From: Palleronia rufa
GTDB taxonomy: Bacteria; Pseudomonadota; Alphaproteobacteria; Rhodobacterales; Rhodobacteraceae
DNA: 55,555 nt
Assembly (NCBI RefSeq): GCF_000743715.1
Contig: NZ_JQEY01000018.1
Coordinates: 156 to 55,710, forward strand
Reading direction: 5' to 3'
A model generated the notes under the pieces. That model made no database searches and was not told where the DNA came from. It was given only the letters and a program-made list of their open reading frames with translations. Numbering within the stretch: the first letter of the stretch is position 1; each line of letters opens with the position of its first letter. The translations under genes and the position numbers were made by a program. Below are positions 26,900 to 35,446 of this stretch, one piece after another.

Positions 26900-27337
26900 T
26901 CAGGGAACGATGACGGTGGGAACGGTCGCGATCTGGGCGATGGCCAAGGGGACGGATCCGAAGATCCTGGCTCGCGCTTCGCCGCTGCCCGAGCGCCCGA
27001 CAAAGATGAATTCGGCCTTTTCCGCCGCAGCTGCCTTGACCACAAGATCCGCGACCGAACCGTGCTTGACGATGCCCGTGGCTTCGACTCCGGCTGCTTT
27101 CGCGCGTTCGAGCGCCGGCGTGATCACGTGGCTTTCGGCGCGGCTCAGCTCTTCCGTGCGGCGCTTGTGGCGTTCGGCCAGCTCTTCATTCGACAGAAAG
27201 CTGTATTGCGACCATTCGAGCACGTGGATGATGACGAGCTTTGCGCCGGCTTTGGACGCGCGTGCGATGGCGCAATCCAGCACGGCGGTATCGCTCGTGT
27301 CGTCGTCATAAGCGACGACGAAGGTCTCCTGTCCCAT
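26900..27337 (-). CDS. Universal stress protein (UspA family)
   Basis: A 145-residue cytoplasmic USP-fold protein. Seen: an N-terminal FVVAYDDDTSDTAVLDCAI strand-loop, LVIIHVLEW, and the ATP-binding G-2X-G-9X-G-S motif in GRSGSGEARARIFGS, which suggests an ATP-binding type. AAGGAA lies 8 nt before the ATG. It is the first gene of a likely two-gene operon with the amino-acid symporter, and a 7-bp inverted repeat lies in its promoter region (27360-27377). Usp proteins paired with transporters are thought to modulate them, but that is inference here. Confidence 0.93.
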   Translation of the reverse strand: MGQETFVVAYDDDTSDTAVLDCAIARASKAGAKLVIIHVLEWSQYSFLSNEELAERHKRRTEELSRAESHVITPALERAKAAGVEATGIVKHGSVADLVVKAAAAEKAEFIFVGRSGSGEARARIFGSVPLAIAQIATVPTVIVP

Positions 27338-27359
27338 TATCCCTGTTCCTTTCCGGTAG

Positions 27360-27377
27360 TGTCACAGGTTTGTGACA
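27360..27377. promoter_or_regulatory. Inverted repeat upstream of the usp-symporter operon, putative operator
   Basis: tgtcacaggtttgtgaca has 7-bp arms (TGTCACA and TGTGACA, inverted) around a 4-nt centre. It lies 23-40 nt upstream of the usp start, where a repressor or activator could act. The half-site resembles CRP/FNR-family targets only loosely, so the regulator is unknown. Confidence 0.45.
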
Positions 27378-27688
27378 TGCTTGTCTTTTCACGCTGGCGT
27401 CCCGGCGGGCATCGGTCAAGCATGGTTAACAGGGCAGCGCGCCGCTGGCCGACGCTCAAACGCCGTCACGCAGCGAGGGGGCAGGCGCCAGGGAGTGCCC
27501 TTGCGGAACTTCGTGCAGGCCCGGGGGGATTGCGAAAGTCCGGTTCGACCTGGTGGACATGCACAAAACCTGCCCGCATGTGACTCTGCGCGCCGGATGA
27601 GTCACGAGAGACAGGCCATGACCGAGCGCGCGGTGAACCAAGCCTTGCGGCGCCCTCGTCCCGCCGATCAGCGGGCTATATCCCGCGC
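27378..27688. other. Intergenic region without recognisable gene
   Basis: This 311-nt region separates two divergent genes (usp, minus strand; the FUSC-like gene, plus strand). Open frames here show no recognisable protein features. It must contain the promoter of the plus-strand gene. Confidence 0.45.
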
Positions 27689-28735
27689 ATGCTTGCCACT
27701 TTGAAACGACTGTCCTTCGAGAGCGACACACCGATGCCTTGGCGCAAGGTCGGAATGATGATCCTGGCCATGGTCGTCCCGGCGGTCGTGGCGGTCAGCG
27801 TGCTGGGGCGGCCGGGCACCATCGCGTTCGTGGCGGCCATGCCGGCTTGCCTTGCCGCAATGGATGGCGGACTGAAGGTTTCGACCTTGGTCACGCTGGT
27901 GATGGGGATGGCCGGACTCCTCAGCCTCGGCCAGCCGGACATGGCGTTGATCGTCGCCCCGCTTTTGGGCGCGATGGTCGGGATCTGCGGCTCTTTCGGA
28001 TTGGCCAAGCCGGCGATCCGGGGCTTGCTGACCTGGCCGATCTTCACGTCGCCGATCCTTGGGACCGGACAGATGCCGCTCATGTTCCTGGTCTTTCTTC
28101 TGGCGATGGCTTGGGCGATCGCGGTTGTCTGGCTGTTCGGTGAGGTGTGTTCCAGCGGTGCGGAAGACCGCGAGAGTGAGCCCTATGCGATGGTTTTCGG
28201 CGCAGCACTGGCCATCGGTCTGACCGTGTCGGTCTGGGTCGGAAACCGCTATTTCGGCGAGCACGGGTTCTGGTTCCCGCTGACCTTCGTGATCCTGGTG
28301 CTGCCGCCGCATGGGCAGCTCTTCTCCCGGACCGTGAAGCGCAGCGTGGGGACGGTGATCGGCACGGCCCTGGCGCTGTTGGCCGCAGCCGTGACGGATC
28401 AGACTTGGATCATGGTGGCGCTCGGCGGTATCAGCCTGGCGCTCGGCTTTCGGATGTTGCCGCGCAACTACACGGTCTTCACCGCCCTCGTGACCGTCGC
28501 CGTTCTGGAAGTGCTTGCACTCGTCTCTTCCGTGGATCGTCTGGCGTTGGAGAGGATCGGCACCATGGCGGCGGCGGCCGGCATGACGGCGGCGCTGGGC
28601 CTGTTGGGCGGTGGGATCCTGCGACTGGTCAGGCCCGGGGCGCTGGAGGCATTGCAGGAAACCGGGGTTGAGGACCCGCCTGTGTCGGGTCAGCGGCGCC
28701 GGGACAGCCGCGCCTCGGCCAGCCGTGCTGGGTGA
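27689..28735 (+). CDS. FUSC/DUF2955-like integral membrane protein
   Basis: A 348-residue protein with about eight to ten predicted membrane segments and a central hydrophilic stretch (EVCSSGAEDRESEPYAM, around residue 155). The second half has HGFWFPLTFVILVLPPHGQLFSRTVKRSVGTVIGTALALLAA, which resembles the FUSC-type repeat of aromatic-acid/fusaric-acid exporter proteins (the segment ending xRxxGTxxG). No membrane-fusion partner or outer-membrane factor is encoded beside it, so an efflux role is only suggested by family. No clear ribosome-binding site precedes the ATG. It stands alone between divergent usp and the converging cytochrome pair. Confidence 0.65.
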   Translation: MLATLKRLSFESDTPMPWRKVGMMILAMVVPAVVAVSVLGRPGTIAFVAAMPACLAAMDGGLKVSTLVTLVMGMAGLLSLGQPDMALIVAPLLGAMVGICGSFGLAKPAIRGLLTWPIFTSPILGTGQMPLMFLVFLLAMAWAIAVVWLFGEVCSSGAEDRESEPYAMVFGAALAIGLTVSVWVGNRYFGEHGFWFPLTFVILVLPPHGQLFSRTVKRSVGTVIGTALALLAAAVTDQTWIMVALGGISLALGFRMLPRNYTVFTALVTVAVLEVLALVSSVDRLALERIGTMAAAAGMTAALGLLGGGILRLVRPGALEALQETGVEDPPVSGQRRRDSRASASRAG

Positions 28736-28864
28736 CGGCCGGGCTCCGGCGCAATGGACACGCGTCGGCCGCTTGCCCGACGCATCTTTCTGCCGACTGC
28801 GGAGACGCTGTCCGGCGGCGGTGCCATCGGCCCCGGCTGATCCGGCCAACCAGGTAACGCGGAC

Positions 28865-29524
28865 CTACGGATGGCGTTTTTCAAGCCGGCCGCGGCTGAT
28901 CTCGACCGCCACGAGAAGTCCGTGGACGGCGACAGCCGCGCCGAGGATCATCGCCAGAAGGCGCCGGAAGAATGCCGCCGGATCTGCCGCCATCTGCAAG
29001 AAGTCCCCGCCATAGCGGAATGTCAGAAAGTCCGGCAGTCCGAGAGCGAGCGTGCCCTGCAGACCGGCCATCAGCAAAAACGCGCCCGGGATCCATAGAA
29101 GGCGGCTCGCCTTGAGGGAGGCGATGGTGCGGACCCGCGGCCAGTGCAATCCGACATGCGCGCCGGCGATCACGACGGTCCACCAAGCAACGAACCAGTG
29201 CAGCTCTCGCAGGGCGAACCTGCCGGGAAGAGGGAGGTCGGCATAGAGCCCGCGCGAAATCGACAGGCCTGTTGCCAGAAGCGTCAGGACAAGGAGCAGA
29301 AGGGCGATGTTGAGGACCACGCCGACCACGCGCCGCAGGTCGTGCCGGCCCCGCGCGAACCATCTGTACCAGGCCCTGTTGTTGATATTGTGCCAGATAA
29401 GCACCAGCGCGAAGGCCGTGCCGAAGAGTTCATGCGCGATGTTGCCCTGCCAGAAATACGCCATCGCCAGCAGAAGGCAGAGCGCGGCGCCGCAATCCAG
29501 CAAAAGGCGGAACGGCTTGAACAT
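28865..29524 (-). CDS. DUF4405/cytochrome b561-like membrane protein
   Basis: A 219-residue protein with about five membrane segments. Histidines typical of b-type heme binding sit in membrane helices: NIAHELFG, LIWHNINNRAWY, ELHWFVAWW, GAHVGLHWPRV. This pattern matches the DUF4405 group of cytochrome b561-like proteins. It would accept or pass electrons in the inner membrane. The ATG at 29524 lies 5 nt after the stop of the upstream cytochrome-P460-like gene, so the two form a pair. The start is chosen because it begins just before the first helix (MFKPFRLLLDCG). Confidence 0.7.
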   Translation of the reverse strand: MFKPFRLLLDCGAALCLLLAMAYFWQGNIAHELFGTAFALVLIWHNINNRAWYRWFARGRHDLRRVVGVVLNIALLLLVLTLLATGLSISRGLYADLPLPGRFALRELHWFVAWWTVVIAGAHVGLHWPRVRTIASLKASRLLWIPGAFLLMAGLQGTLALGLPDFLTFRYGGDFLQMAADPAAFFRRLLAMILGAAVAVHGLLVAVEISRGRLEKRHP

Positions 29525-29529
29525 GCCGA

Positions 29530-29982
29530 TCACTCGGCCTCTCGAAGCTCGTGGAACGTGTAGAGGTAGTCGCGGCCGCGCCGCTGGCGGTGGCAGGCGC
29601 TGCAGGTGGCAAGGTCCGCTTCGGTGTTGACGGTGCCGTCGGCCTGGAACCACTGGAACCGCCAGTCGCCTGCCCGCAGCTCTTCGGGAATGTCCTGCGT
29701 CTGTTCTGCGCTTTTCTCCATCACGAAGTAGCGCCTCAGCGTTCCGTTCTTGCGGAACGACAGTACGACGGGGGTTCCGTCGGGGATGGGCAGGCCGCTC
29801 TGGACGGCCTCGATCGCCTCCCGCGTGGTCAGAGCCGTCTCGATCACGGGACCGCGATCAATCGAGAGGTACGGCTCCAGGGTCGAGAGATCCGGAAATC
29901 TGATCTGGTTCGGTTCGGCCACGGCCGGCAGACACGCAAGGCTCAGGACCGTCGCCACGAGGATTTGCGCGCAGGAGGTCAT
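29530..29982 (-). CDS. Periplasmic cytochrome P460-like heme protein
   Basis: A 150-residue protein with an N-terminal signal peptide (MTSCAQILVATVLSLACLPAVA). The mature part has SFRKNGTLRRYFVMEKS, WRFQWFQADGTVN and a single c-type heme motif, CSACH, at residues 127-131, near the C-terminus. This layout matches cytochrome P460-family proteins, some of which oxidise hydroxylamine or detoxify NO; the characteristic catalytic Lys cross-link cannot be judged by eye. The ATG at 29982 is chosen over an extension to 30048 because it gives a clean signal peptide. The partner gene is the b561-like membrane protein, a likely electron acceptor. Confidence 0.75.
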   Translation of the reverse strand: MTSCAQILVATVLSLACLPAVAEPNQIRFPDLSTLEPYLSIDRGPVIETALTTREAIEAVQSGLPIPDGTPVVLSFRKNGTLRRYFVMEKSAEQTQDIPEELRAGDWRFQWFQADGTVNTEADLATCSACHRQRRGRDYLYTFHELREAE

Positions 29983-30209
29983 GAATGCCAGGAAGATGGA
30001 GGATCTAGGCGCATCACGCAACACACACCAAAACTGCGACAGAACCACACTATAGGGCTTGGCTTCGATAGGTGCGGGCCAATTCGGATAGAGCCATCGT
30101 TCGAACGGGTCAGTTCACTTGTCTATTCGCCTTCATCGGACTTCGGATCATGTCGCATTGCTCCCTCCCGCCGCTGGGTCGTCGTCGTGTTGACCCTGCC
30201 GTCGGCCGA

Positions 30210-31721
30210 TCACGACGAGAAGGCATTCGCATGTCGCTTGCGCAATTCCGCCTTCTGGACCTTGCCCATCGTGTTTCGGGGCAGTTCCGCGGCGATGACG
30301 TAGACCCGCGGTTGCTTGAATCGGGCAAGCCGTTCCGCCGCGGCATCGCGCAGGGCGGACAGGTCCGGGGGCGTATCGCCGTCCGGAACGACGACCGCGA
30401 CGAGCCCCTCTCCCATATCTGCATGCGGGACGCCGACGACCGCTGACTCCAGGACGCCCGGCAGCCCGTTCAGCACCTCTTCCACTTCCTGAGGATAGAT
30501 GTTGAACCCGCCCGAGATCACCAGGTCCTTTTCCCGCCCGACGATGGACAGATAGCCATCTGCGTCCCGCCGCCCCAGATCGCCGGTGACGAACCAGCCG
30601 TCCTTGCGCAGTTCTGCGGCCGTCTTCTCAGGCATCCGCCAGTATCCGCGGAACACGTTCGGTCCCCGGACCTCGATCATTCCGGTCTCTCCTTCTCGGA
30701 CCGGATCGGCCGTTCCGGGTTGACAGATGCGCAGATCGACCCCCGGAAGCGGCAGGCCGACGGTTCCCGGACGCCTGTCGCCATCATAGGGGTTGGACGC
30801 GATCATGTTGGTCTCTGTCATGCCGTAACGTTCCAGGATGCGAAATCCGGTCCTGTCGGTCCATTGGCGGTGCGTCTCAGGCAGCATGGGCGCAGAGCCC
30901 GACACGAAGAGCCGCATATGCGCCGTAGCGTTCCGCGTCAGGCCGGGTTCGGCAAGAAGCCGCGTGTAGAAGGTCGGCACGCCCATCATGGTTGTCGCAA
31001 GCGGCATCGCCGCCAGCACGGTGTCCGCCCGGAAGGTCGGAAGCCAGATCATCGCCCCGCCGCCGGCCAGAGTGATGTTCACCGCCACGAACAGACCGTG
31101 CGTATGGAAGATCGGCAGCGCGTGGATCAGCACGTCGTCTGCGGTGAACCGCCAGGCATCGGTCAGCGCCCGCGCATTGGAGAGCAGGTTGTCCTGGCTC
31201 AGCATGGCGCCCTTGGAGCGTCCGGTCGTTCCCGACGTGTAGAGAAACGCGGCCAGGTCGGTCCCAGCGCGTGCCACCGGCGCTATCGGTTCAGCCGAAC
31301 TGGTGGCCTCTGCCAGGGCGCCGGATCCGTCCGGACCCAGGGTCATCAGCCGGGTATCCGCAGCGGCGGCGACGGGGGCCAGCGCTTCGGTATCGCCGGG
31401 GTCGCAGATCAGCATCGCAGCCTGCGCGTCGCTGACGAAATAGGCGATCTCCGCCGCCGTATAGGCCGTGTTGAGGGGCACCAGCACCAGACCGGCCCGT
31501 ACCGAGGCCGCATAGAGCGCCAGGGCATCCGCCGATTTTCGGATCTGGCAGGCAAGGCGGTCGCCGGGGCGCAATCCGTGATCGGTCAGGGCACCGGCCA
31601 TCTTCGCCGCCCGCGCGGCAAAGTCGGCATGGGTAAGAACGTCACCGCCGGGCAGGTGCAGCAAGGTCTCCGTGCGCTCCTCATGGGGGGCAAAGAGATA
31701 GTCGTGAAGCGGATTGCTCAT
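30210..31721 (-). CDS. matB: Malonyl-CoA synthetase (MatB-like acyl-CoA ligase)
   Basis: A 503-residue ANL-superfamily ligase that would activate malonate to malonyl-CoA with ATP. Seen: the AMP-binding P-loop LYTSGTTGRSKGAMLS, the family-specific ERYGMTETNMIASNPYDGDRRPG block characteristic of MatB, GDLGRRDADGYLSIVGR, and the C-terminal catalytic lysine in NTMGKVQKAELRK. The start at 31721 follows GGAAG. In related bacteria matB sits with malonyl-CoA decarboxylase and a TRAP transporter; here it is preceded by a decayed TRAP permease fragment and no decarboxylase is visible. Methylmalonate is a possible second substrate for this family. Confidence 0.88.
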   Translation of the reverse strand: MSNPLHDYLFAPHEERTETLLHLPGGDVLTHADFAARAAKMAGALTDHGLRPGDRLACQIRKSADALALYAASVRAGLVLVPLNTAYTAAEIAYFVSDAQAAMLICDPGDTEALAPVAAAADTRLMTLGPDGSGALAEATSSAEPIAPVARAGTDLAAFLYTSGTTGRSKGAMLSQDNLLSNARALTDAWRFTADDVLIHALPIFHTHGLFVAVNITLAGGGAMIWLPTFRADTVLAAMPLATTMMGVPTFYTRLLAEPGLTRNATAHMRLFVSGSAPMLPETHRQWTDRTGFRILERYGMTETNMIASNPYDGDRRPGTVGLPLPGVDLRICQPGTADPVREGETGMIEVRGPNVFRGYWRMPEKTAAELRKDGWFVTGDLGRRDADGYLSIVGREKDLVISGGFNIYPQEVEEVLNGLPGVLESAVVGVPHADMGEGLVAVVVPDGDTPPDLSALRDAAAERLARFKQPRVYVIAAELPRNTMGKVQKAELRKRHANAFSS

Positions 31722-32150
31722 GGCCGATCTTCCGCAATCTGCGCCTGGGATTGCAAGGTCCGGGACGCCTTGCTGATCAAAAGGTTGCCGAAAGACACCC
31801 CCGTCGGCCCGGGCTGAAAGTCGGAGCCCCACCGGCGGTGAGATCAGACCGATCTGCACGTTGATCGTCAGGATGACGGCAAACCAGTTCGGATCCGGCC
31901 AACAGGATGATCGGCAGCCGTATCGGGCGACAAGGAGCGACGCCAGCATGTATGGAAAGACACCGGCGGCGCCAATGCGAACACGATCAGCACCGACCCG
32001 CGGGTGAAATTGCGCAGCACTGTCCAGATCCCGACCGGCGACCGGTGTCGGTAGATCGCCCTGGCGATCGGCGGGCCCAGCAACGCGCCGGCCGCCACCG
32101 TTTTGGACGGTGTGGCGATGCCGCCATACATCGCGTAGCGCACGCCGAAA
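31722..32150 (-). pseudogene. Decayed TRAP transporter large permease (DctM-type), C-terminal remnant
   Basis: Two minus-strand frames together give the C-terminal end of a DctM-like permease. In one frame YGGIATPSKTVAAGALLGPPIA and IWTVLRNFTRGSVLIVFALA (32143 down to about 31960) match the YGxxTPTEAA...GALLA and the following helix. After a frameshift near 31940-31960 the other frame reads VFPYMLASLLV and WFAVILTINVQIGLISPPVG (about 31855), matching the last two helices. No start or full gene is left. The next gene is matB on the same strand, so this is probably a lost malonate transporter. Confidence 0.75.
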
Positions 32151-32939
32151 GTTTCAGGGCCTGGAATTTCTCACTCCATATGCAATCGGTGGTGTCAGGA
32201 GTGCGGCGCAGCTCGCAGGCGCGGATTTCGACATGGCGGGAAGGTACGCAGGCCAGCAGAGTCGATACGATCAGCCGCCGGGGCGCGCGTCAGCGATGAC
32301 CTGGCGCGTCATGGAGATCCGCACCCGCCCTCATGGACGCGCCCCATGCATCGGGATGGCCAGGACGGCGTAGTGCTTGCCCGAGAGTATCCGCGCCACC
32401 GGTTCAGAAGAACATGGCTTCCGCCGCGATTGTCATTTCGCTGCCTCTACATGTGCGTAGAGGCTATATCCGGTGACTGCGACCTCAGCCATGCCGTCGT
32501 CCATGTTCGAGACCGCAGTGCCGGTCTCCTTCTTCGACAGCACGGCCGCAGCCGAAGCTTGGGTTCATGCGGATCGCCACGCTGCGGTCATCAGTCCGGA
32601 TGCCGTACTCCGGCGGTGCGCGCGGGCATCGCCGATGCGAACCGCCGACGCGCCCTGAAAGCCGCGCCATTCGGGTTTCGACGCGTTCGAGACCGCTCGG
32701 GTACAGTCGAAAGGTGCGCATCCAAGGCGGCCCCGGAGCACGCCGCTCCTGCCTTGCTATTCTGCTTGCGCTGCAATATTCAACGCGCGGTGGTTCGTGC
32801 GGAGCCCTTTGCGCGTTTGGGACCTGCCCTTTCCGACACGGGACCAGGCGAACGGTAGCGCGGACGACAGCAGACGGCGCATTCGCGTGGCGGGTGGTGA
32901 CGTCTGCCCCTTGGACCGCCCAAGAACCCGGAGGCCGGC
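32151..32939. other. Gene-poor stretch, probable scar of lost DNA
   Basis: Almost 800 nt with no convincing coding frame. Short open frames on both strands lack recognisable features. It begins at the broken TRAP permease fragment, so it may hold unrecognisable remains of the upstream part of that operon. GGAGG at 32930-32934 belongs to the next gene. Confidence 0.5.
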
Positions 32940-33770
32940 TTGGCTGCATTCCGCAACATGGATCCGGCGGTTTTGGTCCCCGATGCCCGCCGCACCCTGC
33001 GCGCCAAGGTCGATGACTTCGTGGGGCGGCATTTTCGTCTTGCCGGAACCCTGAAACTGCATGGCGCGGCATTGGGCTGGGATCTTCTACGCGCGCCGGT
33101 CAACGTCGCCCTTGCGCCGGTCTTCCTGCTGACCAAGCTGGCAGCGCTTCTTTTCCGGTCCGTGGGCCTGCGCCGTCCGGCGGCGTGGCTGGGGGCGCGG
33201 CGGGTTCTGCTGCCAACTTCGGTTTCCAGGGCGGTTACCGAACGCATCAGGTTGGATCTGCTTCAGGGTGCGGAGCTCGATCCGAAGATCCGCAAGCTGA
33301 TCGAGGACTATGCCGGCGTCCGCTCCGCCGTCTCGGAGATCACGACGACTCTGGTCGTGCTTGCGGCCGGAATTGCCCTTTTCGGGTCCGCGACGCCCGG
33401 TATCGTCTCTCTTGCCCCCAATGTCTCGGGGTATGTGGTCTATTCTTCCGCGGTAGAGAACTTCCCGTTGGGGGCAAGGCTGGGAAAGGTCTGGTACGGC
33501 ACCTTTCCCGTGACGCAGCCGCTCTGGTTCGTGATGGCGACGGGCGTGGCGCTGGCCATGGCCGCGTCCGTCCTAACCACCTTCGCCGGCATCGTCGCCG
33601 ATCCCATCCAGGCCAGGCTAGGCATTCACCAGCGCCGGCTGATGCGCCTTCTGGAGCGCATCGCCCTGGCCGAGGGCGCGTCGCCCCGCCTGGCGCCGGA
33701 ACACATCCTGGCGCGGCTCGCGGACCTGGCCGATGCCGGTGTAAGCCTTGTCAGGGTATTCCGCCCGTAG
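32940..33770 (+). CDS. Conserved membrane-associated protein of unknown function
   Basis: A 276-residue protein that I recognise as an alphaproteobacterial conserved hypothetical, possibly the DUF6635 group, but I cannot assign a function. Seen: VDDFVGRHFRLAGTLKLHGAALGWDLLRAPVNVALAPVFLLTKLAALLFR in the first 70 residues, hydrophobic segments around residues 135-160 and 195-220, and a charged C-terminus (RRLMRLLERIALAEGASPR). The best start is TTG at 32940 with GGAGG five bases upstream; the in-frame ATG at 32958 has no ribosome-binding site. It converges on phnE2 with 75 nt between stops. It is not obviously linked to its neighbours. Confidence 0.7.
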   Translation: MAAFRNMDPAVLVPDARRTLRAKVDDFVGRHFRLAGTLKLHGAALGWDLLRAPVNVALAPVFLLTKLAALLFRSVGLRRPAAWLGARRVLLPTSVSRAVTERIRLDLLQGAELDPKIRKLIEDYAGVRSAVSEITTTLVVLAAGIALFGSATPGIVSLAPNVSGYVVYSSAVENFPLGARLGKVWYGTFPVTQPLWFVMATGVALAMAASVLTTFAGIVADPIQARLGIHQRRLMRLLERIALAEGASPRLAPEHILARLADLADAGVSLVRVFRP

Positions 33771-33845
33771 GATCTGTCGGGACATGCCGAACCACCGCTG
33801 CCGCCCCGGGCAATGGCTCGGATGCGGTTCGCGGTTCCCGGCCGG

Positions 33846-34655
33846 CTACAATATACGGCGCCTCAGAAAGGCCGAGACGATCTCTCCGACGATCACGAGC
33901 GCGAGGATCGCGATCAGGACGGTTGCCGCCTCGGGCCAGTTGAACGTGTCGATCGCACCCTGCAGGATGATCCCGATCCCCCCGGCGCCGACAAGACCCA
34001 GAACCGTCGATTCGCGCAGGTTGATGTCCCAGCGCAGGATCGACACTGCCCAGAAGGTCGGCATGACCTGCGGCACGATGGCGTAGGCGATGACCTGAAA
34101 GCGCGATGCGCCGGTGGCCTCCAGCGCCTCGACCGGGCGCTTGTCGATCTCTTCGATGGCCTCGCCCAGCAGCTTCCCGATAAATCCGATGGACCGGAAC
34201 ATGATCGCCACGATCCCCGCCAGCACGCCCGGTCCGAAGATGGCGACGAAGAGCAGCGCCCAGATGATCGTGTTGACCGACCTGGATGTGACCAGGATCA
34301 GCCGCCCCAGCCACAGCGTCGCACGGTTCGGCGTGGTGTTCTGCGCGGCAATATAGGCCACCGGCAACGACATGAGGACAGCGATGGCGGTGGCGATGGT
34401 GGCGATGTTCACCGTCTCCAGCAGGATCCGCAGGATCGCGCCCAGGTTGGACACGTCGGGGGGATACATTCGGCCGAAGAGATCGCCCATCTGCGTGGGC
34501 GAATCCCAGACCCAGGCCCAGACGACCTCGATCGACGTCAGCGCCCAGGCGATAACGGCGGCGCAGACGGCGAAGATGGCGAAGCGGCGGGCCTTCTGTT
34601 TCGGCGTATGGCGGGACCAGTCCTCACGCCCGAACTGTTCGGCGATGCTGGTCAT
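33846..34655 (-). CDS. phnE: Phosphonate-type ABC transporter permease PhnE (second copy)
   Basis: A 269-residue inner-membrane permease with about six membrane segments. Seen: ILLETVNIATIATAIAVLMSLPVAYIAAQN, and the permease signature RPVEALEATGASRFQVIAYAIVPQ with the EAA-loop that contacts PhnC, plus STVLGLVGAGGIGIIL. The ATG at 34655 overlaps the stop of the first phnE (ATGA), so the permeases are translationally coupled and probably form a heterodimer. A longer frame upstream lies inside phnE1 and is ignored. It is the last gene of the transporter operon. Confidence 0.92.
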   Translation of the reverse strand: MTSIAEQFGREDWSRHTPKQKARRFAIFAVCAAVIAWALTSIEVVWAWVWDSPTQMGDLFGRMYPPDVSNLGAILRILLETVNIATIATAIAVLMSLPVAYIAAQNTTPNRATLWLGRLILVTSRSVNTIIWALLFVAIFGPGVLAGIVAIMFRSIGFIGKLLGEAIEEIDKRPVEALEATGASRFQVIAYAIVPQVMPTFWAVSILRWDINLRESTVLGLVGAGGIGIILQGAIDTFNWPEAATVLIAILALVIVGEIVSAFLRRRIL

Positions 34656-35446
34656 GCCAGACGCTTCCGGATGTAGCCGCTGACACCTTCGGAGACGAGG
34701 ATGACAGCGACGATGACGATGGTGATGGCCAGGGCGAAATCGTAGTCGTAGCGGCCGAAGGCGTTGGCCAGTGTCGCGCCGATGCCGCCAGCCCCGACGA
34801 TTCCCACCACGGCAGAGGCGCGCAGGTTCGAGTCGAGCTGGTAGATCGTCAATCCGATCTGGCGCGGCATGATCTGCGGAAAGATCGCGTAGAACAGCGT
34901 CGAGAAATACGGGGCGCCAGCGGCGCGCAAGGCCTCGACCTGACCGAAGTCGATCTCTTCGATGCGTTCGGCCAGCATCTTGGCGACGAAACCGACGGAA
35001 TAGACCACCAGCGTCAGCACGCCCGCGAACGGGCCGAAGCCCACCGCCTTGACGAAGATGATCGCCACGATCACGGGGTGGAAGCTGCGCGCGACGATGA
35101 TGATGGCCCGACCCAGGTAGAAGACCGGCATCGGGGCCACGTTGCGCGCGGCCATGAAGGCGATGGGGATCGACAGGGCTACCCCGCCGGCGGTCGCGAG
35201 TACGGCGATCTTGATGCTTTCCAGAAAGCCGTCGATCAAAAGGCCGCTGCGTTCGAAGCTGGGCGGGATGGCCCCGCCGAATATCCGGCCCGCCCGCTCC
35301 ACGCCTTCGACCACCCGCGCCCAGTCGACCGGAATCGTCGCCAGAACCCAGACGACATAGGCCAGAACCCCGAGATAGACGGCCCAGCGCAACCAGGGGT
35401 TGGCGATGAAAGGCGGCCGGCTCCAGGTTTCGGGATGGTCGCTCAT
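34652..35446 (-). CDS. phnE: Phosphonate-type ABC transporter permease PhnE (first copy)
   Basis: A 264-residue inner-membrane permease. Seen: FLESIKIAVLATAGGVALSIPIAFMAARN, the loop GQVEALRAAGAPYFSTLFYAIFPQIMP, and ASAVVGIVGAGGIGATLANAF. It shares the two-helix/loop pattern with the next permease but differs clearly in sequence. The ATG at 35446 overlaps the phnC stop (ATGA), and its own stop overlaps the second permease, so phnC-phnE1-phnE2 are coupled. Paired permeases are typical of some PhnCDE systems for phosphonates or phosphite. Confidence 0.92.
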   Translation of the reverse strand: MSDHPETWSRPPFIANPWLRWAVYLGVLAYVVWVLATIPVDWARVVEGVERAGRIFGGAIPPSFERSGLLIDGFLESIKIAVLATAGGVALSIPIAFMAARNVAPMPVFYLGRAIIIVARSFHPVIVAIIFVKAVGFGPFAGVLTLVVYSVGFVAKMLAERIEEIDFGQVEALRAAGAPYFSTLFYAIFPQIMPRQIGLTIYQLDSNLRASAVVGIVGAGGIGATLANAFGRYDYDFALAITIVIVAVILVSEGVSGYIRKRLA

